64,000 nt of DNA from Caldilineaceae bacterium (lineage in GTDB: Bacteria > Chloroflexota > Anaerolineae > Caldilineales > Caldilineaceae): NCBI GenBank assembly GCA_958295845.1, contig OY282376.1:1315022-1379021 (forward strand). The letters run 5' to 3'. Both the position numbers and the translations under genes were made by a program. Below, piece after piece: positions 29,867 through 38,608 of the stretch. How positions within the stretch are numbered: position 1 is the stretch's first letter; each line of letters begins with the position of its first letter. Below the pieces are notes generated by a model, which was not told the origin of the DNA, made no database searches, and saw only the letters and a program-made list of their open reading frames with translations.

Positions 29867-29929
29867 GCAGTGGTCCTAATCTCCGAAAGCGCCGTCTCAC
29901 CCCGCAGGGCGATTTAGACGCAGCGAGCA

Positions 29930-30451
29930 ATGACATTGGCTAAGAAGAAGAAGCAGAAGCAACAGACCGCGCCGACCGGGCCCCGCACGGTCGCCACAAA
30001 TCGCAAGGCCCGCCACGACTATTTCATCGAGGAGACCTTCGAAGCCGGAATGGCCCTAACCGGCACCGAGATCAAATCAGTACGCGTCGGCTCGGTGAAC
30101 CTGCGTGAAGGTTTCGTTCTCGTCCGCGACGGCGAGGCCTGGCTCATGGGAGTCCACATCGCCCCATATCGACAAGGCAATCGCGCCAACCACGAGGAGA
30201 CCCGCTCCCGCAAACTCCTCCTGCACAGACGCGAGATCGACCACATGCACGCTCGCGCCACCCAGCGCAACTGGACTATCGTTCCTCTGCGCATGTATAT
30301 CAACAAGGCCGGCCTCGCCAAAGTCCAGATCGCACTGGTACGCGGCAAGCGGCAGTACGACAAACGCCAGTCCATTGCCAGGCGCGACGCTGAACGCGAC
30401 GTCAGCCGCGCCCTCAAACAGCAATACCGCGAAGGCAACGGCCGCGGTTAG
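29930..30451 (+). CDS. smpB: SsrA-binding protein SmpB
   Basis: A 173-residue trans-translation factor that carries tmRNA to stalled ribosomes. Conserved blocks: NRKARHDYFIEETFEAGMALTGTEIKS (seen from about residue 25), YINKAGLAKVQIALVRGKR and the basic C-terminal tail KRQSIARRDAERDVSRAL. The first ~20 residues are Lys/Gln-rich and longer than in most SmpB. No tmRNA gene was recognised in the window. It sits between the S41 protease and the rRNA methyltransferase gene. Confidence 0.95.
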   Translation: MTLAKKKKQKQQTAPTGPRTVATNRKARHDYFIEETFEAGMALTGTEIKSVRVGSVNLREGFVLVRDGEAWLMGVHIAPYRQGNRANHEETRSRKLLLHRREIDHMHARATQRNWTIVPLRMYINKAGLAKVQIALVRGKRQYDKRQSIARRDAERDVSRALKQQYREGNGRG

Positions 30452-30527
30452 CCTGTCAGGCGACCGATACCCAGCGGCCCGCAACCCTGCTCCTCTCGCC
30501 CCCAGCGATCCTTTAGCTGCAACGAAG

Positions 30528-31382
30528 ATGAACGCCTCCCCGAAGCAGCCCAATGATCAGCTTGATCAGGCACTGGCTGCCATTCTGGCCGCACGCAAAT
30601 ATCGCGCCATCCATCCCGGCCTGGCACGCGAAATCGCCGCAGCCGAACTCGCCAAGGGCCGCTCCCTCAAAGAGGCCGTCAAGGCCGCCAAGAGCCAGCT
30701 CCACCAGAGCGCCTCCGCCTACATCCGCCGCAATCTCGACTACGACGACGCCCTCCGCCAGCTGCAGTCGGCCGTCGACGTCGCCAAACGCGCATCCGAC
30801 GGCGATCCGTCTTCTGACCCAACCGTGCGCACGCTTCTGCGCCGCCTCATGGCAGCCCACGCCTCAACCCACGAAAGGCTGCCCCTGCTCGACACTCTCT
30901 ATCCGCAGCTCTTCCAGCAACTCCCGCCAGTCCGCTCCGTGCTCGATGTCGCCTGCGGACTGCATCCCTTAGCCCGTCCCTGGATGCCTCTTCCCCCCGA
31001 CATCCCCTACTTCGCCTTCGACATCTTTTCCGATCAGGTCGACTTCCTCGACAGCTTCTTTCGCGCCATGGGCTACACTGGCACAGCCGCCCAGCGCAAT
31101 GCCCTCGACAACATGAGCACACCGGCCGCCGACGTCGCCTTTCTCCTCAAGACGCTGCCATGCCTCGAACAGATCGAAAGCGGCGCCGGCGAGCGCCTCC
31201 TATATCAGATCGATGCTCCCATCCTCATCGTCTCCTTCCCCAACCACACCCTCGCCGGCCGCAAACAGGGCATGGCGCAACACTACGCCGCCGATTTCCT
31301 CTCCCAAATCAAAAAAGCCGGCTGGCAAGCCGACTCCCTCTCCTATCCCTCCGAACTGGTATACATCGTCCGAAAGGATTAA
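30528..31382 (+). CDS. 16S rRNA (guanine-1405-N7)-methyltransferase, ArmA/Rmt family
   Basis: A 284-residue Rossmann methyltransferase of the FmrO/ArmA/RmtB type. An N-terminal helical domain (1-130) precedes the SAM motif SVLDVACGLHPLARPWM (about 137-153), then YFAFDI, VAFLLKTLPCLEQ (203-215) and IVSFPNHTLAGRKQGM (234-249), which are the diagnostic family strings. Such enzymes methylate G1405 in the decoding site and block 4,6-disubstituted deoxystreptamine aminoglycosides. The ATG at 30528 is selected; the open frame extends much further up inside smpB. Whether this copy confers resistance is untested. Confidence 0.88.
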   Translation: MNASPKQPNDQLDQALAAILAARKYRAIHPGLAREIAAAELAKGRSLKEAVKAAKSQLHQSASAYIRRNLDYDDALRQLQSAVDVAKRASDGDPSSDPTVRTLLRRLMAAHASTHERLPLLDTLYPQLFQQLPPVRSVLDVACGLHPLARPWMPLPPDIPYFAFDIFSDQVDFLDSFFRAMGYTGTAAQRNALDNMSTPAADVAFLLKTLPCLEQIESGAGERLLYQIDAPILIVSFPNHTLAGRKQGMAQHYAADFLSQIKKAGWQADSLSYPSELVYIVRKD

Positions 31383-31454
31383 TCGCCTTTCCAGGCGTCT
31401 ATTTGTCCCTCTTCGAGAACTATCTCAGTCTACCCGCACAGCTACTATTCCTGG

Positions 31455-31498
31455 CAACTAACCACTAACCACTAACCACTGACCACTAACCACTGACC
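31455..31498 (+). repeat. Dispersed CCACTAA/CCACTGA intergenic repeat, copy C
   Basis: About six seven-base units (CTAACCA or CTGACCA). It lies between the convergent ends of the rRNA methyltransferase and the GNAT gene. Confidence 0.8.
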
Positions 31499-31995
31499 TT
31501 CCAATACAAGTACCGCTGCGTCGCCGACGTGATTACAAACCCAACCTTCTGCAGCACCCGCATCGACGCCACGTTCATATTCGCCGTCTCCGCGATCACC
31601 GCCTCCACGCCCTCCTCACTCAGCGCCCACCGCACCATCTCCGTCACCGCTTCCGTCGCCAGCCCGCGATTGTGGTAAAACGGATCAAAACCGTAGCCAA
31701 TCTCCACCGCGTAATCACGGTCCGGCGGGCCCTTGAACGCCAGGCTGCCAATAATGCGCCGCTCATCCTTCAACACCGCCGCCCACTGGCAGTGCCAGCG
31801 CGCATGGTGTGGCCTGCGCCGTATGTGGCTGATTGCCCGCGAAACGATCGGCTGCAGCTCGTCCTCCAGCCGCTGCCCGCTCGCGGCCAGACCCAGCGCC
31901 TGCTCCAGCCGTGTAAAGTCGTCCCGCTGCCAGCGCATCTGCTGCGCCGTCAGTGCCATGAGCGTCAGTCTCGGCGTCTCCAGGCGGATCATCAT
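31486..31995 (-). CDS. GNAT-family acetyltransferase (RimJ/RimL-like)
   Basis: A 169-residue N-acetyltransferase. IRLETPRLTLMAL is the typical RimJ/RimL start, GSLAFKGPPDRDYAVEIGYGFDPFYHNRGLATEA contains the acetyl-CoA pyrophosphate loop (Q/RxxGxA variant NRGLAT), and NVASMRVLQKVGFV is the motif B region. The ATG at 31995 is chosen because similarity starts there, although the frame is open to 32337. Substrate unknown. Last gene of the minus-strand acyl-CoA cluster. Confidence 0.82.
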   Translation of the reverse strand: MMIRLETPRLTLMALTAQQMRWQRDDFTRLEQALGLAASGQRLEDELQPIVSRAISHIRRRPHHARWHCQWAAVLKDERRIIGSLAFKGPPDRDYAVEIGYGFDPFYHNRGLATEAVTEMVRWALSEEGVEAVIAETANMNVASMRVLQKVGFVITSATQRYLYWKVSG

Positions 31996-32083
31996 AGCGT
32001 CGTGTGAACTGGACCTGAACTCAGTCCCAATGGTGGTCAAACTGCTGTTGCCTTGACGCCCTCGCGCCCGCCTCCCCTGCCCC

Positions 32084-32587
32084 TCACCCAGAACTCTGAA
32101 TAACCGGCCGACTAGATTTCGGACCATGACCGCGCCTGTAAACAAGTAACGTGCGTTTGAACTCGATAACAACCACCCCGTCCTGATTGAACCCAGCTGT
32201 CCGCACCGTAACAATCCCCTGATGCGGGCGGCTCCTGGACGGACGCAGATGCAACACCTCGCTCTGGGCGTAAATTGTGTCACCTTCAAACACCGGCGCC
32301 GGAAGCCGCACCTCGTCCCATCCCAAATTGACCGCATTCTGCGAAATATCGCCCACCGACAGCCCCGTCACCAGCGCCAGCGTAAACGTCGAATCCACCA
32401 GCGGACGCCCCCACTCCGTCTGACTGGCATAATGCGCGTCAAAATGAATCGGGTTCGGGTTAACCGTCAGCAGCGTAAACCAAACATTGTCCGCCGCCAG
32501 CACTGTCCGCCCCAGCCTGTGCTCAAAAACGTCGCCGACACTGAAGTCTTCGAAAAAACGCCCTGAGCTGTCCGCCCCTTCCGCCAT
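32084..32587 (-). CDS. MaoC-family acyl dehydratase
   Basis: A 167-residue single hot-dog-fold enoyl-CoA hydratase. FFEDFSVGDVFEHRLGRTV opens the family. NPNPIHFDAHYASQTEWGRPLVD carries the catalytic Asp/His pair of the hydratase-2 motif, and VFEGDTIYAQSEVLHLRPS follows. Neighbours are CaiB/BaiF transferase, acyl-CoA dehydrogenase and a CoA ligase on the same strand, so it likely hydrates an enoyl-CoA (mesaconyl-like or branched acyl) in that pathway. Substrate inferred only. Confidence 0.85.
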   Translation of the reverse strand: MAEGADSSGRFFEDFSVGDVFEHRLGRTVLAADNVWFTLLTVNPNPIHFDAHYASQTEWGRPLVDSTFTLALVTGLSVGDISQNAVNLGWDEVRLPAPVFEGDTIYAQSEVLHLRPSRSRPHQGIVTVRTAGFNQDGVVVIEFKRTLLVYRRGHGPKSSRPVIQSSG

Positions 32588-32599
32588 CTCCGCTCCTCC

Positions 32600-32633
32600 T
32601 CACTATTCACTGACCACTGATCCCTGACCACTG
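32600..32633 (+). repeat. Dispersed CCACTGA intergenic repeat, copy D
   Basis: A run reading CACTATTCACTGACCACTGATCCCTGACCACTG, just upstream of the MaoC gene. Same family as the other copies. Confidence 0.7.
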
Positions 32634-32654
32634 TCTTTTGGGCGGTCGTGCCTT

Positions 32655-32814
32655 CGGCCCTCTATGGCCCTCCGTGGCTAAAAAGATGCTCTTCGCGTCC
32701 GTTCGCGTGGCTGCGTGGACAAAAGAAGATGTTCTTCGTGGCCCTTCGTGGAAGAAAAGGTGTTCTCCGCGGCCCTCTGTGGCCCTCCGTGGTTAAAGGA
32801 AGTTGTTCTTCACT
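32655..32814 (+). repeat. Degenerate ~45-base tandem repeat (CCTCCGTGG ... TTCTT units)
   Basis: About four imperfect units of the form (g)ccctccgtgg-cta-aaaagatg-ctctt, ttcgtggcccttcgtggaag, and so on, between the CaiB gene end and the MaoC gene start. No coding frame is convincing. The opening gccttcggccctct also occurs near 43290. Confidence 0.7.
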
Positions 32815-33999
32815 TCACTGCGCGGATCGATCAGCCCTCTCAATCTCTTCAATCGCCTCCGACCCATAGCCCAGCTCCGCCAGCAGCGCCCGCGTATGCT
32901 CGCCCGCCTCCGGGATCGCATCAAAACGCGCCGGCCAGGCCTCGCTCGTCGTCGCCGGCAGCAGCGCCGGCAGCGTCCCCGCCGGTGACGCAACCTCCGC
33001 CACCCGCCCCCGCGCCGCCAGCTGCGGATGCTCCCAGAACGTCTCCAGCTCCCGCAACTCTGCGTATGCGATCTTCGCCCTCTCCATCCGTTCCGCAACC
33101 TGCGTCACCGTCATTCCCGCGAAGATCGACTCGAGTTCCGCCCGCAGCGCCGCCCTGTTCTGCACACGCCGCACATTGTCCGAGAAACGGGCATCGCTCG
33201 CAAACGCCGGCCTTTCCAGCACCTCAGCGCATAGCTGCTCCCACTCCCGCTGGTTCTGGATAGAGAAGAGGATCGTGCGACCGTCTCCAACTGCATACGG
33301 TCCATACGGCGCAATTGACGCGTGATTCGCGCCCGAGCGCGGCAGGCGTTCGCCTCCCAAGGCATAGTAGGCCGGGAAACCCATCCAATCGCACAGCCCG
33401 TCGAACAGAGAAACATGCAGCACGCATCCCCCGCCCTCCCGCTCCCGCTGCAGCAGCGCCGCCAGAATGCTGCTGTATGCATACATGCCACCGGCAATGT
33501 CCGCTACCGGAATCCCGCTCTTCGCCGCCGCGTCCTCGTTGCCCGTGACGGCAACTACACCTGTCTCCGCCTGGATCAGAAGATCGTACGCCTTCTTGTC
33601 GCGGTAAGGCCCATCCGCGCCGTACCCGCTCACATGGCACACGATCAAATCGGGATATTCCCCACGCAACCCTTCATCGTCAAACCCCAGCCGGGCCACT
33701 GCGCCCGGCGCCAGATTCTGGACAAAAACATCTGCCCCCTCCAGCAAACGCGCCAGGACCTCCTTGCCCGCCACCGTCTTCAAATCCAGTGTGATCGACT
33801 CCTTCGACCTGTTCGCCCAGGCAAAGTGGCTGCACAACCCCATCGCCGCCGTATCATAGTGGCGCGCGAAATCTCCCCCGCCCGGCCGCTCCACCTTTAT
33901 GACCCGCGCCCCCAAGTCCGCCAAATGCCGCGTCGCCAGCGGCGCCGCAATCGCCTGTTCCAATGCAACAACAGTAATATGTGACAGTGGCAAAGCCAT
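32815..33999 (-). CDS. CaiB/BaiF family CoA transferase
   Basis: A 394-residue type III CoA transferase. ALEQAIAAPLATRHLADLGARVIKVERPGGGDFAR is the family N-terminal block (partly quoted), SGYGADGPYRDKKAYDLLIQ holds the catalytic Asp in AYDLLIQAE, and GGGCVLHVSLFDG follows. It transfers CoA between carboxylic acids. Located between an acyl-CoA dehydrogenase and a MaoC hydratase. A mesaconate, itaconate or related dicarboxylate substrate would fit, but this is inference. Confidence 0.88.
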   Translation of the reverse strand: MALPLSHITVVALEQAIAAPLATRHLADLGARVIKVERPGGGDFARHYDTAAMGLCSHFAWANRSKESITLDLKTVAGKEVLARLLEGADVFVQNLAPGAVARLGFDDEGLRGEYPDLIVCHVSGYGADGPYRDKKAYDLLIQAETGVVAVTGNEDAAAKSGIPVADIAGGMYAYSSILAALLQREREGGGCVLHVSLFDGLCDWMGFPAYYALGGERLPRSGANHASIAPYGPYAVGDGRTILFSIQNQREWEQLCAEVLERPAFASDARFSDNVRRVQNRAALRAELESIFAGMTVTQVAERMERAKIAYAELRELETFWEHPQLAARGRVAEVASPAGTLPALLPATTSEAWPARFDAIPEAGEHTRALLAELGYGSEAIEEIERADRSAQ

Positions 34000-34075
34000 C
34001 AGAAAAAACCATCCTCCCCAGATGACACTTTACGCAATATGAAATACGTATTACGCAATACGAAATACGCAACAA

Positions 34076-35254
34076 TCAGTAAGATCGCGGCAACCCCAAC
34101 ACATGCTGCGCCAGATATGACAGCACCAGATTATTCGAGACCGGCGCGATCTGGTACAGCTTCGCCTCGCGGAACTTCCGCTCCACATCGTGCTCCCTCG
34201 CAAAGCCAAACCCGCCATGCGTCTGCAAGCACACGTTGGCCGCCTCCCACGCCGCGTCCGCCGCCAGCATCTTCGCCATGTTCGCCTCCGCGCCGCAGGA
34301 GCTCCCACTGTCGAACAGTTCCGCCGCCTGCCAGCGCATCAGATCGGCTGCCCGCAGATTCGCGTACGCCTGCGCAATCGGAAACTGCACGCCCTGGTTC
34401 TGCCCGATCGGCCGGTCAAACACAACGCGCTCGTTCGCATACGCCACCGAACGCTCGATGAACCAGCCCCCATCCCCAATCGACTCGGCCGCAATCAAAA
34501 TCCGCTCCGCGTTCATCCCGTCCAGAATATAGCGGAAGCCCTTCCCCTCCTCGCCGATCAGGTTGCCAGCCGGCACGCGCAGACCGTCAAAAAAGATCTC
34601 CGTCGTATGATGGTTAATCATCGTCTCCAGCGGCCGTATCGTCAACGCCCGTTCGTCCGTCCCCCGCAAATCCACCAGAAACAGCGACAGCCCTTCCGTC
34701 CGTTTCTCAACCGCCTCCAGCGGCGTCGTGCGCGCCAGCAGCAGCATCAAGTCCGAATACTCCGCCCGGCTCGTCCAGATCTTCTGACCGGTGATTACAT
34801 ACTCGTCGCCGTCCCGTTCCGCCCGCGTCTGGATGCGCGTCGTATCCGACCCCGCCGTCGGCTCCGTCACGCCAAATGCCTGCAGCCGCAGCCGCCCCTC
34901 TGCCAGCGCCGGCAGCCACCGTTCCTTCTGCTCCGCCGACCCATGCCGCACCAGCGCGCCCATCACATACATCTGCGCGTGGCACACGCCTGCATTCCCG
35001 CCGCTCCGGTTCACCTCCTCCAAAATAACCGAAGCTTCCGCAACCGACGCGCCCCCGCCCCCATACTCCTCAGGGATAAGCGCCCCCAAAAACCCGGCCG
35101 CCGTCATTGCCTCCACAAACGCAACCGGATACCCCCGCTCCCCATCCAGCCGCCGCCAGTACTCCCCCGGGAAGCGCGCGCACAGCCCTCGCACGCCGCG
35201 CCGCAGGTCGGCGTGTTTTCCCGTCGTATCGATTTCTAACGTGTGCAGCGACAC
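34076..35254 (-). CDS. Acyl-CoA dehydrogenase
   Basis: A 392-residue FAD flavoprotein. Visible blocks: LRLQAFGVTEPTAGSDTTRI (FAD/substrate signature 1), YVITGQKIWTSRAEYSDL, the C-terminal LQTHGGFGFAREHDVERKFR (signature 2 region) and ADLMRWQAAELFDSG. The start is GTG at 35254. Family length is normal. The catalytic base cannot be assigned securely. In the operon with CoA ligase, CaiB transferase and MaoC hydratase it would desaturate the activated acyl group. Confidence 0.9.
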   Translation of the reverse strand: MSLHTLEIDTTGKHADLRRGVRGLCARFPGEYWRRLDGERGYPVAFVEAMTAAGFLGALIPEEYGGGGASVAEASVILEEVNRSGGNAGVCHAQMYVMGALVRHGSAEQKERWLPALAEGRLRLQAFGVTEPTAGSDTTRIQTRAERDGDEYVITGQKIWTSRAEYSDLMLLLARTTPLEAVEKRTEGLSLFLVDLRGTDERALTIRPLETMINHHTTEIFFDGLRVPAGNLIGEEGKGFRYILDGMNAERILIAAESIGDGGWFIERSVAYANERVVFDRPIGQNQGVQFPIAQAYANLRAADLMRWQAAELFDSGSSCGAEANMAKMLAADAAWEAANVCLQTHGGFGFAREHDVERKFREAKLYQIAPVSNNLVLSYLAQHVLGLPRSY

Positions 35255-35389
35255 TTTCGCTTACCTGATGATTGGCCGTGTTGGTAGACTAAATTCTCAA
35301 AAAACTTGAATTGGCCATCTGCGGCGCGCTTTACCCGACGGCACTCCCGCCCAGCAATCACAGCCCATTCCTTCAATCCCAATTACAGT

Positions 35390-36925
35390 TCACCCACCCC
35401 TCACCAACATATGCTTCTGCACCTTCCCCATCGCATTGCGCGGCAACGCCTCCACAAACCGCAACCGCCGCGGCAACTTATACGAAGCCAGCTGCCCGCG
35501 ACAATACCGCTCCAGATCCGCCTCATCGATCTCGCAGCTGCATACCAGGTATGCCACTGGCGCCTCGCCCCACTCCGCGTCCGGCTCGCCTACGACCGCC
35601 GCCTCCTCGATGCCGGGAAAAGTCGTCAGCATCTCCTCCACCTCGCGCGGATAGATATTCAGCCCGCCCGAAATGATCAGCTCATGCCGCCTACCCAGCA
35701 GCGTCACATAGCCTGTCATCGGGTCCATATACGCCAGGTCGCCCGTCAGAAACCAGCGATTCCCCAGTCTGTCCTGTACAAAGCTTTCCGCCGTCTTCTG
35801 CGGCGCCCGCCAGTACTCATCGAACACATTGCTCCCTCGCAGCAGCAGCTCCCCCTCCTCGCCCGCCGGCAGGTCCTGCCCTGCTTCGTCCACAATGCGG
35901 GAGAACACGCCGGGCAGCGGCGTGCCCACCGTGCCCGCCACCCGCGGCCCCGCGTAGGGATTGCTGAAGTTCATGCCCGTCTCCGTCATCCCGTAGCGTT
36001 CCAGGATCCGTTTCCCCGTCAGCCGCTCAAACTCATTGTGAATCTCCGCCGGCAGCGGCGCGCTCCCCGAGCAGAACAACCGCACCTTGCCGAAATCCGG
36101 CGCGTCTTCTGCCTGCGCCAGCGCATCGACCAGCCGCGTGTAGATCGTCGGCACCGCAAAAAACAGCGTCGCCCTGCCCTCGGACAGTGTTTCCACCGTC
36201 TCCGTCGTATCGAATCCCGTCCGCAGCCGCACAGTCGCCCCCATTGCCACCGCGCAGTGCAGCCCCACCACCAGCCCGTGCGTATGAAACAGCGGCAGCG
36301 GCAGCAGCAGCACGTCGTCCGCCTGCCACGCCCATGCGCTCAGCAGGCCGGTCACCGTAGCCAGCACATGGTTATGGCTCAGAACGGCCCCCTTACTCGT
36401 GCCCGTCGTGCCACTCGTATACATAATCAGCGCCGTATCTTCACCGCGCGTAAGCGGGCGCAACGCATCGCTCCACGCCCTGTCGTCAGACTCGTCCAGC
36501 CAGCTCTCCGCCTCGTCCACCGACAAAACCGTCAACCCGGGTCCAACCTCAATGCCTACGATCTCATTCAGCACAGGCCAGTGCGCGTCCTCGATCATGA
36601 GCAGCGCCGGCTCCGCATCATTCAGAATGTGGCTGAGCTCCCGGCGCCGGTAACGCAGATTGACCGGCACCATAACTGCGCCCACCTCCAGCGTCGCCAG
36701 GTAGGCGATGACGAACTCCGGCCGGTTGCACAGATAGAGCGCGACCCGGTCCCCTTTCCGCACGCCCATGCGCACATACGCAGCCGCCCATCTCTTCACC
36801 TGGCGTTGAAGTTCTGCAAAAGTCAGCTTCTGCGCCGCCAGCGGCCCGCGCGCATCCTTGAATTCGATCGCCGTTTTGTCCGGCTGGCGCTCCAGGCCGA
36901 TCGCAAAAAGAGTCAGAAGGTTCAT
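35390..36925 (-). CDS. AMP-dependent acyl-CoA synthetase, malonyl-CoA synthetase-like
   Basis: A 511-residue adenylate-forming ligase. LIMYTSGTTGTSKGAVLSHN is the AMP-binding signature, LLPLPLFHTHGLVVGLHCAV and FAVPTIYTRLVDAL match the MatB type, RYGMTETGMNF is motif A5, RWFLTGDLAYMDPMTGYVTL A7, and RHELIISGGLNIYPREVEE A8. The C-terminal PRNAMGKVQKHML carries the catalytic Lys. A dicarboxylate such as malonate or methylmalonate is suggested by the MatB-like motifs. First gene of the five-gene minus-strand cluster, with its own promoter. Confidence 0.85.
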   Translation of the reverse strand: MNLLTLFAIGLERQPDKTAIEFKDARGPLAAQKLTFAELQRQVKRWAAAYVRMGVRKGDRVALYLCNRPEFVIAYLATLEVGAVMVPVNLRYRRRELSHILNDAEPALLMIEDAHWPVLNEIVGIEVGPGLTVLSVDEAESWLDESDDRAWSDALRPLTRGEDTALIMYTSGTTGTSKGAVLSHNHVLATVTGLLSAWAWQADDVLLLPLPLFHTHGLVVGLHCAVAMGATVRLRTGFDTTETVETLSEGRATLFFAVPTIYTRLVDALAQAEDAPDFGKVRLFCSGSAPLPAEIHNEFERLTGKRILERYGMTETGMNFSNPYAGPRVAGTVGTPLPGVFSRIVDEAGQDLPAGEEGELLLRGSNVFDEYWRAPQKTAESFVQDRLGNRWFLTGDLAYMDPMTGYVTLLGRRHELIISGGLNIYPREVEEMLTTFPGIEEAAVVGEPDAEWGEAPVAYLVCSCEIDEADLERYCRGQLASYKLPRRLRFVEALPRNAMGKVQKHMLVRGG

Positions 36926-36964
36926 TGTGCCCTGCCTGTTGATTGCGGTGTGGTCTGCTCCGCT

Positions 36965-36992
36965 ATTATAGAATCTTACAGGCGTTTCGCAA
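36965..36992 (-). promoter_or_regulatory. Sigma70-type promoter of the acyl-CoA cluster
   Basis: Minus-strand -35 TTGCGA (36992-36987) and perfect -10 TATAAT (36970-36965), spacer 16. Transcription would begin near 36958, giving a short leader before the ATG at 36925. Confidence 0.72.
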
Positions 36993-37273
36993 CCTTACAG
37001 CCGCCAAACAGGCCAATCACTGCGCCTGGGCCCAGAGCGCGCCGCGACATACCCTCCGCCTGATGCCATGATCCATAACGTGGACAACGCAGCACGCAAA
37101 CGAAAGAGGCAAGCTCTCACCTTGAATCAGATTCAATTATTCGAGAAAATTCGCACCCAAAAAGTGCAAAGAGGGGATGAAACTACCTGAAGAACCAAAC
37201 TAGGTAACGTGTGTCCTACACGGACAAACCTGTTCCTATCCTTTTATATACCAGCCAGAGAAATCGCTACTGT

Positions 37274-37301
37274 TCACCGACCCCTGACCCCTGACCACTG
37301 C
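37274..37301 (+). repeat. Dispersed CCCCTGA/CCACTG intergenic repeat, copy E
   Basis: TCACCGACCCCTGACCCCTGACCACTG-type sequence just after the tdk stop. Same seven-base family with ACCCCTG variants. Confidence 0.7.
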
Positions 37302-37303
37302 AG

Positions 37304-37921
37304 TTACCCTATTCCCAGTTCTTCCAGCAGCGCCTTCGTACTCGGCTTGGCCGGCACCTCGTGGCAACCGCGGCAACGGGCCTCATAGCTCTCGCTGCCG
37401 CCCACAAGGATAACCGGTTCGTCATAGCGGGCTGGCTTACCGTCGATCAGCCGCTGTGTGCGCGTGGCCGGCGCGCCGCAGCGCACGCAGATGGCGTGCA
37501 GTTTATCGACCTGCTCAGCCAGCGCCATCAGCAGCGGTATCGGCCCGAACGGCTCCCCGCGAAAATCCTGGTCCAGGCCCGCCGCAATCACCTGTTTGCC
37601 CTGATCGGCCAACTCCTGGCATATGCCCGCGACCGCCGGGTTGAAAAACTGCACCTCGTCGATCGCAACGACCTCCGTCCCCCGCTTTACGCGGTTCAGC
37701 AAGGAGGCGGTGTCCTCCACAATGGTGACATCACCTCGGGACATGCCGTTGTGCGACGCCAGCCGCTCACGGCCGTAGCGATCGTCGATCTGGGGTTTGA
37801 AAAGCTGAATACGCCGGCGGGCGATTTCGGATCGGCGCACACGGCGCAACAACTCTTCCGTCTTGCCGCTGAACATCGAACCGCAAATCAGCTCGATCCA
37901 TCCGCCGGACTGCGAATTCAT
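37304..37921 (-). CDS. tdk: Thymidine kinase (type II)
   Basis: A 205-residue salvage kinase that phosphorylates thymidine. Walker A is [23 protein letters not shown] is the Walker B/lasso start, and two zinc pairs, [11 protein letters not shown] and CRGCHEVP, are intact. The ATG at 37921 is preferred; a GTG at 37942 gives seven more residues. Last gene of the rplU-rpmA-rpmE-tdk string, 24 bases after rpmE. Confidence 0.93.
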   Translation of the reverse strand: MNSQSGGWIELICGSMFSGKTEELLRRVRRSEIARRRIQLFKPQIDDRYGRERLASHNGMSRGDVTIVEDTASLLNRVKRGTEVVAIDEVQFFNPAVAGICQELADQGKQVIAAGLDQDFRGEPFGPIPLLMALAEQVDKLHAICVRCGAPATRTQRLIDGKPARYDEPVILVGGSESYEARCRGCHEVPAKPSTKALLEELGIG

Positions 37922-37945
37922 TTTGTGGTCCGCTCGCGCCACAGG

Positions 37946-38317
37946 CTACGCTTCTGCCTCCGCCTCTGCTCCGGCTTCGACTTCCGCCTCGAACCTGGAC
38001 ATGACCTCGGCCGCGGCCTCCTCGGGGTCGTCGCCGCGCGCCCGGGCCCGCCGTGCCGCCGCATCGGCCTCCTGCCGCGCCTCGTTCTCGATCTGCTGGC
38101 GGGCTGCCTCGCTCTGCCGCGATTCCAGCCGTTTTACAAACCGCTCAACCCGGCCGACCGAATCGATGATACGCTGTTCACCCGTATAGAACGGATGGCA
38201 CTGGCTGCAGATATTGACGTTGATCTCCGCCGTCGTGCTGCCGGTCACCCAACTGTTCCCGCAGGAGCAGTTAACCTGCGCCGCGGCAAAATATTCGGGA
38301 TGAATCTCTGGCTTCAT
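37946..38317 (-). CDS. rpmE: 50S ribosomal protein L31 with C-terminal extension
   Basis: A 123-residue zinc-type L31. Core residues 1-70 include MKPEIHPEYFAAAQVNCSCG and the cysteines C17, C19, C37 and C40, followed by HPFYTGEQRIIDSVGRVERF. Normal L31 stops near residue 70. Here a charged helical tail (about 71-123) rich in Glu, Ala and Arg ends in EAEVEAGAEAEAEA. The gene starts four bases after rpmA. L21, two genes upstream, also has a long tail. Confidence 0.9.
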   Translation of the reverse strand: MKPEIHPEYFAAAQVNCSCGNSWVTGSTTAEINVNICSQCHPFYTGEQRIIDSVGRVERFVKRLESRQSEAARQQIENEARQEADAAARRARARGDDPEEAAAEVMSRFEAEVEAGAEAEAEA

Positions 38318-38321
38318 GTCT

Positions 38322-38603
38322 CTATACCTTCCCCAGCGCCTGCTTCTCGGCTGCCGTGTAGACGCTGACCTTCCTACGGTTCTTCTTGGCCCATTCAAAG
38401 GTTACAAATCCATCCTTCATGGCAAAGAGTGTGTCATCCTTGCCCTGGCCGACATTCTCGCCCGGGAAGATCGGTGTACCCCGCTGGCGAATCAAAATGT
38501 TGCCGCACTTCACAAACTCGCCGCCATATTTCTTGACACCCAGTCGCTGGCCGTTCGAATCCCGGTTGTTGCGGCTGGAGCCGCCGCCCTTTTTGTGTGC
38601 CAT
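38322..38603 (-). CDS. rpmA: 50S ribosomal protein L27
   Basis: A 93-residue ribosomal protein near the peptidyl-transferase centre. [20 protein letters not shown] is the standard N terminus with no cleavable Firmicute-type extension, and [20 protein letters not shown] is the conserved core. Five bases separate it from the preceding rplU. Length is normal, unlike its L21 and L31 neighbours. Confidence 0.96.
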   Translation of the reverse strand: MAHKKGGGSSRNNRDSNGQRLGVKKYGGEFVKCGNILIRQRGTPIFPGENVGQGKDDTLFAMKDGFVTFEWAKKNRRKVSVYTAAEKQALGKV

Positions 38604-38608
38604 TGTCC

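Larger units (their letters stand above)
36926..37303. other. Intergenic stretch upstream of the CoA ligase gene
   Basis: About 378 bases. It holds the ligase promoter (36965-36992), an AT-rich patch near 37130-37260 and one dispersed repeat at 37274-37301. No gene seen. Confidence 0.5.
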
